Origin: Rickettsiales bacterium
GTDB taxonomy: Bacteria > Pseudomonadota > Alphaproteobacteria > Rs-D84
Assembly (NCBI GenBank): GCA_031267375.1
Contig: JAIRZE010000099.1
Coordinates: 1-12,971, forward strand
Length of the DNA: 12,971 nucleotides
Direction: 5' to 3'
Numbering within the stretch: the first letter of the stretch is position 1; each line of letters begins with the position of its first letter. The notes under the pieces are model-generated. The model searched no databases, was not told where the DNA came from, and was given only the letters and a program-made list of their open reading frames with translations. Positions 1 to 6,959 of the stretch are shown one piece after another. The translations under genes were made by a program, and so were the position numbers.

Positions 1-1
1 A

Positions 2-982
2 CCCAATCAAGACATTCTTATATCAAATATCGTTCTTCGCGAAGCCCAGGACAGTTCTGCCATAGAAAATATATTTACTACATCCGATGTTCTTTATAAA
101 GCCGACATAACACCGGAAAGTCAATTGGATTCTAATACGAAAGAGGTTCGCAGTTATAACGCGGCTTTATGGTTCGGTATGAAATTAATCGCCAGCAAAC
201 CGCTTTCAACAAGTGTTTTTGAAGCGATAGTTCAGAAAATAAAATCCAATACCGCCGGAATTCGTACAACCCCGGGAACTAAAATAATAAATCAGACGAC
301 GGGCGAAGCTGTTCATATCCCGCCCCAGACAGAAAGCGAGATTCGTAATAAACTGAAAAATCTGGAAGATTTTCTGTATCTGCCAGAATACTCTGAGATA
401 GATGCCATAATAAAAATGGCTGTTATGCATTATCAGTTTGAAGCGATACATCCGTTCAGCGACGGAAACGGGCGCACGGGCAGAATAATAAACATTCTGT
501 GGTTGGTGCAAGAAAAGCTTTTGGATCGGCCCATATTATTTTTGTCCGGCTATTTTCTGCGCAACAGAAACGATTATTATAAAAAATTAGCGAAAATTAC
601 CAGCGAAGGCGATTGGGAGGGCTGGATTATTTATATATTGAACGGTGTTATAGAAACTTCGCGAAATACTTGCGAACTGATAGATAAAATTATAAAGCTG
701 AGAGAAAGATATCAAAACGAAATACAAAAATATTTTCCGAAAATATATTCGTTTGATTTGATTGATTCTATGTTTATGACGCCATATTTCAGACTTTCTG
801 ATTTTTCTGGCAATATGAAAACTATCGGTGAACATACAGCATCTAAATATCTTCATTTATTGTCAGAACCGTATCAGCGCGAAGACGGAACCACTGGGCA
901 AGTCTTGCAGATGTATCGCCAGGGCCGCGAAAATATCTATTTTAATAAAGATTTATTTGAGGCTCTCAGCGGGTCAATATAG
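2..982 (+). CDS. Fic family protein (adenylyltransferase type), 5' end outside window
   Basis: The reading frame is open from the first bases, so the gene is cut by the left edge; 326 codons are visible, against roughly 350-380 residues usual for this architecture. Domains in order: a Fic_N-type N-terminal segment, then the Fic core with an intact HPFSDGNGRTGR motif (visible residues 150-161, bases 449-484), then a C-terminal winged-helix-like region (about visible residues 265-290). The Fic motif has the catalytic His and the DGNGR anion loop, so AMP transfer from ATP to a target hydroxyl is expected. Upstream, SSAIEN (bases 53-70) fits the (S/T)xxxE(G/N) inhibitory helix of class II Fic proteins, whose Glu blocks ATP binding. 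A TTG at 125 could be mistaken for the start, but the conserved N-terminal domain lies before it. The target is unknown, and no antitoxin-like neighbour is visible to the right. Confidence 0.93.
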   Translation, partial: PNQDILISNIVLREAQDSSAIENIFTTSDVLYKADITPESQLDSNTKEVRSYNAALWFGMKLIASKPLSTSVFEAIVQKIKSNTAGIRTTPGTKIINQTTGEAVHIPPQTESEIRNKLKNLEDFLYLPEYSEIDAIIKMAVMHYQFEAIHPFSDGNGRTGRIINILWLVQEKLLDRPILFLSGYFLRNRNDYYKKLAKITSEGDWEGWIIYILNGVIETSRNTCELIDKIIKLRERYQNEIQKYFPKIYSFDLIDSMFMTPYFRLSDFSGNMKTIGEHTASKYLHLLSEPYQREDGTTGQVLQMYRQGRENIYFNKDLFEALSGSI

Positions 983-989
983 TTTTCTA

Positions 990-1018
990 TTGCCAAGAAT
1001 ATTGTTTTCAGATACACT
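990..1018 (+). promoter_or_regulatory. Putative sigma-70 promoter for the 1073 gene
   Basis: TTGCCA (990-995) and TACACT (1013-1018) are separated by 17 bp, 5/6 and 4/6 matches to consensus. It starts 8 bp after the fic stop codon, so the next gene could be transcribed independently. A small GAAA-tetraloop hairpin (1046-1061, arms TTTTGC/GCAAAA) follows in the leader, just before the ribosome binding site AGGAAG (1063-1068). Confidence 0.45.
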
Positions 1019-1072
1019 TCCACCAAGAGAGAGTAATAAACATACTTTTGCGAAAGCAAAAAAGGAAGCAAT

Positions 1073-2710
1073 ATGAGAACATCCTCTCGCACCGACGGTT
1101 ATAGCAAGACAACCTTGCAAAAACCAACCAACGAATTTCCAATCCTGATAAAAAAAGCCACAAACCGCGAAAACGGTGCAGTTTCCTTTTCCGCCGCTTT
1201 TGAAAAAAATGGCAAGCATATACAATTATTCAAATCAGCAGGACCGATTGATAAAATCGCTCAGCTTGGCAAATCCTTTGTCATTCTGCGCAAGAAAAGC
1301 AACAAAGGAAAATATGTTCTGATGCTGGTGGATCTTAACAATGGCAATATGCCGTTCAAGCACGGCGCATCTCGCATAGGATATGACTTTAACGAGAACA
1401 AGCTTTATATAACCCCGCTGAACATCAATGGCGAAGAGCGGCCCGGAATTACAGAGCTTTTCAATCTGTCCGGAAAGAATGTGATTGAAACCATTCAATC
1501 AAAATATTATGAATGGCCGGCCAAATTAAAGATTTGGCGCGCAAGCGAAAATCCCGCGCAAGTTGCGGAAAACACCGCCCAGGATACGAAAGATCTGGAA
1601 CCTGTTGCACCTGCGCAAGATGCTGTGCTGGCGCCGGAAGCCACGCCCGCTGCAAAAGAAAATGTTGCGCTGGATTCCGCTGATTCTGCGCAAATCCTGA
1701 GCGAACTGTTTGCGCAAATCTTAAAGACTGCGTCGCCATTTATTGAAACAATTTGCGATATAATCGCGGACAAAGTTGCAGCAAAAATTAATAATAGCGT
1801 AAAAACAACAGGTTATACCCCCCCCCAAGAATCATCTTCAAGTATTGAAGTCCCAGCGCCGGAAATCCGGCCCGTTGAAGTCAAAGAAGTCGTCAAAGAG
1901 CCCGTCGTCGTCGCGCAAAAAGATTCAGACCAAAAGCAAATCTATACATCCAGAAATTCTGATCAAGATTTATACAACCTTAGCATAGCGCAGTTGCAAG
2001 CAAAGCTTTACGGGTTGCGCAATTATTGCAAGAAAAACGGAATGATCTTGGATAAAGAGCTGGAAGCTCGGCTGACAGCGGCACTGAAAGCAAAGCGTAT
2101 CGCAGAAAAAGCCGCGAAAATTCCAACAGCAAAACCGGTCATAGTTGAAAAGCCGGAAGAACCAAAAGCAGCCGTTGTCCCCGTATTTACAGAGGCTGTT
2201 TACGAGAAAGAGCTGGAAGAACTGACCGGCGCGCCGGCCCCGGTTGATATTCAAGAAGTCGCGCAAACACCGGTTCCTGTTGCGGAAATCACACCAGCAG
2301 CGGCGCCTGTCGCTGCAAAAGTTGCGCCTGTTGAAAATTCTGCGACAGTCAAAAAAATCTTGCACGCGGCAAACTTTTCGGATGTTTCCATAGACGGCGT
2401 CATAGTCTTGAAAGATGTGTATGATGTTGATATGAAATTGTTGTTTGATGGAAAATTGCTGGATGTGAAGTTTGAAGATGTGCGCGCCCAAAAAGTGATA
2501 AAGGGAGAGCATAAATTATTCACCGGCGACGGCAAGCCGTATAAAAACACTCTGATGCAGAATTATCGCTTGAAGAGCATCAATTATAATCCACATTTGG
2601 GAAGATTGGTTGTGTATCCGGACGCGCCGGGCAGTATGCAAGTTTATGTTGAAATGAAAGATATTGCGGCCAGCCGGACTATGATTATGGAAACTCAGAA
2701 TCAGTTGTAA
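1073..2710 (+). CDS. Unrecognised multidomain protein with Pro/Ala/Val-rich linkers
   Basis: 545 residues; I do not recognise the family. ATG at 1073 is preceded by AGGAAG at 1063-1068. There is no signal peptide or convincing membrane segment, so it is probably cytoplasmic. Visible architecture: a mixed alpha/beta N-terminal domain (about 20-156); a Glu/Ala/Pro linker; a hydrophobic amphipathic helix (about 203-240); a second Pro/Val/Glu-rich linker (245-290); a charged helical segment (300-350, Lys/Ala/Glu-rich); a third Ala/Pro/Val linker (351-422); and a folded-looking C-terminal domain (about 425-545). The alternation of compact domains with low-complexity tethers suggests a scaffold or adaptor, but that is only inference. 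A run of nine C at 1818-1826 lies in the second linker. A one-base loss there would bring a stop at 1986-1988. Confidence 0.85.
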   Translation: MRTSSRTDGYSKTTLQKPTNEFPILIKKATNRENGAVSFSAAFEKNGKHIQLFKSAGPIDKIAQLGKSFVILRKKSNKGKYVLMLVDLNNGNMPFKHGASRIGYDFNENKLYITPLNINGEERPGITELFNLSGKNVIETIQSKYYEWPAKLKIWRASENPAQVAENTAQDTKDLEPVAPAQDAVLAPEATPAAKENVALDSADSAQILSELFAQILKTASPFIETICDIIADKVAAKINNSVKTTGYTPPQESSSSIEVPAPEIRPVEVKEVVKEPVVVAQKDSDQKQIYTSRNSDQDLYNLSIAQLQAKLYGLRNYCKKNGMILDKELEARLTAALKAKRIAEKAAKIPTAKPVIVEKPEEPKAAVVPVFTEAVYEKELEELTGAPAPVDIQEVAQTPVPVAEITPAAAPVAAKVAPVENSATVKKILHAANFSDVSIDGVIVLKDVYDVDMKLLFDGKLLDVKFEDVRAQKVIKGEHKLFTGDGKPYKNTLMQNYRLKSINYNPHLGRLVVYPDAPGSMQVYVEMKDIAASRTMIMETQNQL

Positions 2711-2712
2711 AC

Positions 2713-2786
2713 TATGGAGCGCGGGCGTCCCTGTCCGCCCAGAAATATTCAATTTTTTTAGCGGGCGGGGACGCCCGCGCTCCATA
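2713..2786. repeat. Palindromic element, GC-rich 19-bp arms
   Basis: Arms at 2713-2731 and 2768-2786 are perfect reverse complements (19 bp, core GGAGCGCGGGCGTCCC). The pairing continues inward through CGCCC/GGGCG with a 4-nt bulge; the loop is A/T-rich. It starts 2 bp after the stop of the 1073 gene and ends just before a promoter, so it could also insulate the two units. A run of T lies in the loop rather than after the stem, so it is not a standard intrinsic terminator. Confidence 0.8.
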
Positions 2787-2792
2787 AATAAC

Positions 2793-2820
2793 TTGACAAT
2801 ACGAAAATCTGTCTTATAAT
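2793..2820 (+). promoter_or_regulatory. Perfect-consensus sigma-70 promoter
   Basis: TTGACA (2793-2798) and TATAAT (2815-2820) are both exact consensus hexamers with a 16-bp spacer. Transcription should start near 2827, giving a leader of about 50 nt before ATG 2877 with GGAGA at 2866-2870 as ribosome binding site. This predicts strong, housekeeping-type expression of the 2877-3678 operon. Confidence 0.8.
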
Positions 2821-2876
2821 TTGTTTGCATACAACCACCTGAGAGAGGATTTTGTAGGCACGGGCGGAGAATAAAA

Positions 2877-3296
2877 ATGAAAAAATTGTTAATCGTATCT
2901 GCTGTTGCAATGTGCGCGTCCGGCGCGGCATTTGCTTCCGACTATATCCCGCAAGAAACTTCTGCGGAAGTTTACACAAAAAACTATTACAAAAAGACTG
3001 TCGCTGATTGCAATGCGTCCAGCATTCGTCGCGAATTGGACAAGGCGACCGCTTATGGCCGCGCCGTTGTGACCGTCATTGAATGCGAAGCCGCCCCAAA
3101 ACCGGCCCCGCGCAAAGCTGTGCAGATTGCGGCCCCTGCGTGCAATGACTGCAATCCGGAATTTGAAGTTGTTACAAACCGCAAATACTTTGTAAAAGAA
3201 ACCCGCGAAGTGTTCAAGCCCGTGGTCAGCTATGTTTCTGCCGGCGCGTACACCACCACCCGCGAAGTTTGCGGCAATGAATTCTGCGGGCGCTGA
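2877..3296 (+). CDS. Small secreted six-cysteine protein, unknown function
   Basis: 139 residues. An N-terminal Sec signal peptide (MKKLLIVSAVAM..., Ala-rich c-region) with a likely cleavage at AFA|SD after residue 20 sends it to the periplasm or outside. The mature protein of about 119 residues has six cysteines: C45, C70, the CNDC pair C89/C92, C132 and C137. The even number suggests disulfides, and CNDC has the CxxC form, although no thioredoxin fold is evident around it. A Pro/Ala/Lys stretch (72-82) separates two parts. The start is set by the signal peptide and by GGAGA at 2866-2870. It lies behind a perfect promoter and its stop is one base before the next ATG, so the two genes are cotranscribed. 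No family recognised. Confidence 0.88.
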   Translation: MKKLLIVSAVAMCASGAAFASDYIPQETSAEVYTKNYYKKTVADCNASSIRRELDKATAYGRAVVTVIECEAAPKPAPRKAVQIAAPACNDCNPEFEVVTNRKYFVKETREVFKPVVSYVSAGAYTTTREVCGNEFCGR

Positions 3297-3297
3297 T

Positions 3298-3678
3298 ATG
3301 ATGCCTGGCAGAAATCTTTTTGAAAATCTGGAAAATTGCCTGCTGCGCTTGGAAAGCAAATATAGTTTGGCAATCGCTTTGTATTCTTATCTGAGTACTC
3401 TGGCGAAAAGCGGCGATCTGGGAAATGACGAATTTCTGGATAGGTATATAGAAGTCGTCGCGGCCGACAAAGCGATTAAAAAGCTGGAATCCGCCGGGAA
3501 AATTATTTCCACGGATTTTTCAAAATATCCAGAGCAAGTTCAACTTGCAGCCGACAAAGCATTAACTGGCGGCAAGAAGTATTATCTCGCGCGCGAGAGC
3601 TATTCCAGGGCTTTGAATAAAAAAGATATAACCAGAATTCTGGCCTTGAAAGAAAAGTTTGCAAAAAGTTTTCAGTAA
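3298..3678 (+). CDS. Small helical cytoplasmic protein, unknown function
   Basis: 126 residues from ATG 3298, which follows the stop of the upstream gene by one base; ATG 3301 is the next codon and equally possible. An upstream in-frame start exists near 3232, but it would overlap the previous coding sequence by 65 bp and add a Pro-rich stretch with no support. The protein has no signal peptide and reads as mostly alpha-helical and charged, with segments such as LESKYSLAIALYSYL and IEVVAADKAIKKLES. The tight spacing implies translational coupling to the secreted six-cysteine protein, but a shared function cannot be deduced. No family recognised. Confidence 0.75.
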   Translation: MMPGRNLFENLENCLLRLESKYSLAIALYSYLSTLAKSGDLGNDEFLDRYIEVVAADKAIKKLESAGKIISTDFSKYPEQVQLAADKALTGGKKYYLARESYSRALNKKDITRILALKEKFAKSFQ

Positions 3679-3683
3679 AAATT

Positions 3684-3736
3684 AAACTCGGTGCAAATTC
3701 CCCTTCCCTGTGGGAAGGGGATTTTTCACCGAGTTT
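3684..3736. repeat. Short palindromic element, solo form of the AAACTCGGT family
   Basis: One near-perfect hairpin: AAACTCGGTG...CCCCTTCCC, loop TGT, GGGAAGGGG...CACCGAGTTT. The ends match the termini of the longer elements at 4304-4461 and 6772-6925, but the inner 100 bp or so is absent. It begins 5 bp after the stop of the 3298 gene and may act as a transcription end, although no clean T-tract follows it. Confidence 0.8.
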
Positions 3737-3776
3737 ATTTCACAAAATTGTGTCAGCAATTTTTCTTTTTTATTTA

Positions 3777-3805
3777 TTGACCTGGACGGCCGTTAGTTCT
3801 ATATT
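3777..3805 (+). promoter_or_regulatory. Sigma-70 promoter for the 3835 gene
   Basis: TTGACC (3777-3782) and TATATT (3800-3805), 17-bp spacer, each a 5/6 match to consensus. The predicted start near 3812 gives a leader of about 23 nt containing AGGAG (3824-3828), 6 nt before ATG 3835. Confidence 0.7.
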
Positions 3806-3834
3806 CCGTTCGGGAAGAAAAAAAGGAGTCTTCT

Positions 3835-4245
3835 ATGAAAAAAATAGTAATTTTTGGTTTGACAGCAATAATCGCTACCACCTCTGCGAATGCCGGATTT
3901 TGGGACAAATTGGGCTTTGGCAAAAAAAACGAGGCGCCAGCCGCGACCCAGCCTGCGCCGACTGTTTCTGATCACATAGATGCGGCTGTTGAAAAAGCAG
4001 ATACTGCGGCCGCCAGCGTTGATGCCGCCGCGACAGATGCCATTGCCGCAAAAGATCAAAAGAAAGAAGAAATAAAGGCGAAAGTGCAAGAGCATAAAGA
4101 TTCTGTAAATGCAAAGAAAGCGGAATTAAAGGCCCAGCACGCGGAAGTGAAAGCCGCCGGAAAAGAAGCAAAGGACACCGCGAAGCAAACCGGGGACGAT
4201 TTGAAAGAAACCGGCAAGAGCATCAAGGAAGCATTCAAGAAATAA
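3835..4245 (+). CDS. Periplasmic Lys/Ala/Glu-rich amphipathic helical protein
   Basis: 136 residues. A Sec signal peptide with likely cleavage at ANA|GF after residue 20; AGGAG at 3824-3828 and a strong promoter fix the start. The mature part opens with a short GFWDKLGFGKK segment and a Pro/Ala linker. From about residue 45 to the end it is almost entirely Ala, Lys, Glu, Asp and Thr with no Cys, predicted as one long amphipathic helix. The composition resembles apolipoprotein/LEA-like or coiled-coil envelope proteins. A role in envelope stabilisation or stress protection is possible but not shown. It is monocistronic, bounded by its own promoter and by an intrinsic terminator. Low complexity makes homology calls unreliable, and I do not assign a family. 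Confidence 0.85.
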   Translation: MKKIVIFGLTAIIATTSANAGFWDKLGFGKKNEAPAATQPAPTVSDHIDAAVEKADTAAASVDAAATDAIAAKDQKKEEIKAKVQEHKDSVNAKKAELKAQHAEVKAAGKEAKDTAKQTGDDLKETGKSIKEAFKK

Positions 4246-4246
4246 G

Positions 4247-4272
4247 AATCCGGCGAAAGCCGGATTTTAATT
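4247..4272 (+). terminator. Intrinsic terminator of the 3835 gene
   Basis: AATCCGGC, GAAA tetraloop, GCCGGATT (4247-4266), followed by TTAATT. It begins one base after the stop codon. The stem is perfect; the T-tract is short. Confidence 0.75.
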
Positions 4273-4303
4273 AGCAATTGCAATTATCAATTTTGTGCAA
4301 ATA

Positions 4304-4461
4304 AAACTCGGTCTAAATTCCCCTTCCCAAAGGGAAGGGGTGCCCCCGCAGGGGGCGGGGTAGGGGTCATAAAAACAAATTATGTATGATTTTTACCCCT
4401 ACCCCGTCGGGCTTCGCCCGCCACCCCTTCCCTTTGGGAAGGGGAATTTTCACCGAGCTTT
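4304..4461. repeat. Palindromic element, full-length copy A of the AAACTCGGT family
   Basis: 158 bp with terminal inverted repeats (AAACTCGGTC... and ...CACCGAGCTTT). Inside are stacked local hairpins: CCCCTTCCC/GGGAAGGGG (4320-4340), GCCCCC/GGGGGC (4342-4356), a central GGGGTAGGGGT/ACCCCTACCCC stem, CGGGC/GCCCG (4408-4420), and a second CCCCTTCCC/GGGAAGGGG. The same plan recurs at 6772-6925. No transposase or coding frame is present. It fills most of the gap between the 3835 terminator and the 4543 promoter. Confidence 0.85.
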
Positions 4462-4483
4462 AACTATTCACTATTCACTATTT
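4462..4483 (+). repeat. Short tandem heptamer ACTATTC
   Basis: ACTATTC occurs twice in tandem followed by ACTATTTT, directly after the palindromic element at 4304-4461. Small, and possibly part of how these elements are bounded or grow; no function claimed. Confidence 0.55.
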
Positions 4484-4488
4484 TCTCC

Positions 4489-4518
4489 TTTACCCGGCGG
4501 CGTCATAAATGTTATAAT
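4489..4518 (+). promoter_or_regulatory. Putative promoter for the 4543 gene
   Basis: An exact TATAAT at 4513-4518 with a weak TTTACC (4489-4494) 18 bp upstream. The predicted start near 4525 leaves a short leader containing the strong ribosome binding site AAGGAAGGGG (4527-4536). Confidence 0.5.
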
Positions 4519-4542
4519 TATAGAACAAGGAAGGGGTTTTTA

Positions 4543-6708
4543 ATGAAACACCGCAATTTTGGCGAGATTTTCAAGAATGCCGCAGGCACGGTATTCCTTT
4601 TGGCCGCCGCATTTTTTGTGTGCTCTACGCTGGTTTCTATGCGCGCGGTTTTGGCCGATCCCGTCGCCGGGGTGCAATATTCGGAAACCGCTAATGCTCC
4701 GCAATCGCCGCGCGCCGGCACCACCGCCGCGTCCCCGCGCGGGGGCCGCGGAAATGCAAATGCTGCGAATAATTCGGCCCGCACCGGCGGCGCTGTTGCG
4801 ACTGCGCCGCGTACTGTCGCGGGCCGCGGTACTGCATCGCGCGGAACGGCTGGGCAGACAGGCACTGCGCGTACTGTCGTGCAAAGATCTGGTGCCGGCG
4901 TTGCGCGCACTGCGTCCGGCGGCCGTACGGTTGCGGCTCGCACCGGTATGATCGGTACGGTTGGAACCGGCACGCGCGTTGCATTGCGCGGCGATGCAAT
5001 ACGCGCAAGCACAGGAATTTCCACAAGCAATTCATATCTTGCCGGCAAACTTTACACTGGAAATTATTCAAACATAATTGATTCCACAACGGGCTTGATT
5101 TCCGCAGATGCTTATAATAATTGTTTAGAGGGTTATTATACTTGTATGGATGAAATCTGCACCGTCCGCAATGCGGCCCAGCGGCGCTGCGCTTGCGCCG
5201 GGCGCGTGAAAGCTTTTGCCGAGGCTGAAAAGAAACTGGAATCTGCGAATGAAGAATTGATAAAAGTCGCAGGCGACCTGGCCCTGCTGATCGCGACCAA
5301 GGGCAAGGACATCAGCGCGGCATTTCAGTTGACCGAGGCCGAGCAGGTTCTGAACTGCGTTTCCTGGCAGGAAGCTTACAAGCAGGGTACTTGGACCCAC
5401 GGATCCGAGGATTCGGAAGCCTATAAATGGTGCACCAGCCACGGGATTTACACAAATGCCGATACTTGCGCAAAGCCTGACTATTGCAAATCAACGGGTA
5501 CAGGATCTAATAATTTTGGATTTGATATAGACAATTTGAACAGCAACAGCAGTGATATTTTGGCATCGTTGAAATCTTGGGCGGACGCGAAAGACAAGAC
5601 CCTGACGATCACAGAAAATAATAGCGACGCGCTGGATATGTCTTTTGCAAATATGGTTAATGTTGTGGGTGGGCTGAGCCTGAATTCAAATCTTGCAAAT
5701 TCCCAGATAAAGGATTCCTTGGCGGAAACCTGGGGCTATGAATTGTTTGAATACGCGCATAACAATGTCTGCAACCGCGTTCTGGATTCCTGCTTTAACG
5801 GAATTTACGAAGCCTGCGGCACGCCTTCCGGCGGCAGTGCGAATATTCGCCCGTGTAGCAACGGCAGCACCGTGTGCCCGTACAATTACAACAGCTATAT
5901 CAGTGTAAATACCAGCAGCGGCGATTATCAGCTGAACTTTGTATCGCCGAAAAGCGGGACAAACAGCAACAGCGCAACCTGCTATGGATACACGACCACG
6001 AATGGCGATCCGTATCAGACTTTGCGCGGACCGGTCGCGGACGCGCGCCGCAGCATCTTGCAGAAATACGCATTGGATGCGAACGCCGATTGCGATGCGT
6101 ACGGGGAACAGCTGCGTACCACGGCCCAGAATGTAGGGTATCAAAAAGTCGCGGCCCAGCAGGCTTTGCAGAAAAAGCGTTTGGAATTTGCCCAGGCCGA
6201 AGAAAATGCGAAAGTGTCGGATTCTGTCAGCGCAAAGACTAATTTCAGCACCTGTCTGTCTGAAATCATAGACTGCTATACATCCAACGAATCTCAATCG
6301 GGTTGGAGTACCACGCGCATCAAAACTTACTGCGCCCAGGTTGCGAATATACCGACTTGCTATGAACAAATGGTCTGCAACCCCAGCAATTCTATTATCG
6401 CGGCGGTTATAGATGTTGTGGACAGCACAAATTGCGCGGATGATGTTGCGAACAAGACCAGCACTTGCCGGAATGTCGTGCACTTGAACGAAATCCTGAA
6501 TGGCGTTGCAAAGGGAACTTATGCCACCAGCCCTGCGGCCGGAGATTCCGCACAGCTGCGCGAAGCTTGCTTGAAACAGGCGGGCGTGGAAGATGTCAGA
6601 AACTGGTGCAAACCGCCGGCGAATGCATCGGCATATACGGACAAGTGCGTTGCGACGGCTTGCAACAGCGGATATAATTTAAGCAACGGCGTATGCGTAT
6701 CGCAATAA
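4543..6708 (+). CDS. Large exported Cys-rich protein, paralogue of the 10331-12790 product
   Basis: 721 residues. ATG 4543 follows a strong AAGGAAGGGG site. The signal peptide is hydrophobic over residues 13-32, with likely cleavage near VLA|DP (residue 38). Next comes a low-complexity Gly/Ala/Arg/Thr-rich stretch (about 50-155) with short TAGRGTASRG-like units, then a cysteine core beginning C194-x6-C201-x4-C206-x9-C216-x-C218 (CMDEIC...QRRCACAG), a charged helix (224-270) ending TEAEQVL, more spaced cysteines, a second helical block (ALQKKRLEFAQAEE), and a C-terminal CNSGYNLSNGVCV unit of EGF-like spacing. The same order and cysteine spacing occur in the minus-strand gene at 10331-12790. 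Many cysteines in an exported protein imply disulfides; a cell-surface or periplasmic structural role is likely but unproven. No known family recognised. Confidence 0.88.
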   Translation: MKHRNFGEIFKNAAGTVFLLAAAFFVCSTLVSMRAVLADPVAGVQYSETANAPQSPRAGTTAASPRGGRGNANAANNSARTGGAVATAPRTVAGRGTASRGTAGQTGTARTVVQRSGAGVARTASGGRTVAARTGMIGTVGTGTRVALRGDAIRASTGISTSNSYLAGKLYTGNYSNIIDSTTGLISADAYNNCLEGYYTCMDEICTVRNAAQRRCACAGRVKAFAEAEKKLESANEELIKVAGDLALLIATKGKDISAAFQLTEAEQVLNCVSWQEAYKQGTWTHGSEDSEAYKWCTSHGIYTNADTCAKPDYCKSTGTGSNNFGFDIDNLNSNSSDILASLKSWADAKDKTLTITENNSDALDMSFANMVNVVGGLSLNSNLANSQIKDSLAETWGYELFEYAHNNVCNRVLDSCFNGIYEACGTPSGGSANIRPCSNGSTVCPYNYNSYISVNTSSGDYQLNFVSPKSGTNSNSATCYGYTTTNGDPYQTLRGPVADARRSILQKYALDANADCDAYGEQLRTTAQNVGYQKVAAQQALQKKRLEFAQAEENAKVSDSVSAKTNFSTCLSEIIDCYTSNESQSGWSTTRIKTYCAQVANIPTCYEQMVCNPSNSIIAAVIDVVDSTNCADDVANKTSTCRNVVHLNEILNGVAKGTYATSPAAGDSAQLREACLKQAGVEDVRNWCKPPANASAYTDKCVATACNSGYNLSNGVCVSQ

Positions 6709-6735
6709 AAAAGCGGCCAAATGGCCGCTTTTTAT
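6708..6735 (+). terminator. Intrinsic terminator of the 4543 gene
   Basis: A perfect 11-bp stem AAAAAGCGGCC/GGCCGCTTTTT with loop AAAT (6708-6733), overlapping the last base of the stop codon. The A-side and T-side tracts make it usable in both directions. Confidence 0.9.
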
Positions 6736-6771
6736 AAGAGCGAAGATAGAAGAGCGGAGAGCGAAGATATT

Positions 6772-6925
6772 AAGCTCGGAGCAAATTCCCCTCCTATGGA
6801 GGGGTGGCCGCGGAGCGGCCGGGGTAGGGGTCATAAAAGCAAACTATGTCTGATTCTTACCCCTACCCCGTCCGGCTTCGCCGTCCACCCCTTCCCGGTG
6901 GGAAGGGGAATTTAGACCGAGCTTT
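6772..6925. repeat. Palindromic element, full-length copy B of the AAACTCGGT family
   Basis: 154 bp; termini AAGCTCGGAGC... and ...AGACCGAGCTTT. The plan matches copy A but with different stems: CCCCTCC/GGAGGGG (6788-6804), GGCCGC/GCGGCC (6806-6820), the shared central GGGGTAGGGGT/ACCCCTACCCC, and CGGC/GCCG (6873-6883). The central region is the best conserved sequence. It lies between the convergent 3' ends of the 4543 gene and uvrD. An apparent 64-codon frame across it has no gene-like features. Confidence 0.85.
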
Positions 6926-6959
6926 TTTCACTCTCGTATTCTTTCACTTTTTAACTTTT

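Noticed and set aside
3232..3297. Upstream start for the 3298 gene
   Set aside because: It would overlap the coding end of the secreted protein and add an unsupported Pro-rich N-terminus; ATG 3298 directly after the stop is better.
5686..6483. 265-codon open frame on the minus strand
   Set aside because: It is antisense to the Cys-rich 721-residue protein, whose signal peptide, cysteine pattern and paralogue make the plus strand the coding one.
6721..6915. Short plus-strand frame across the repeat
   Set aside because: It is entirely made of terminator and palindromic element sequence, with no gene-like start.
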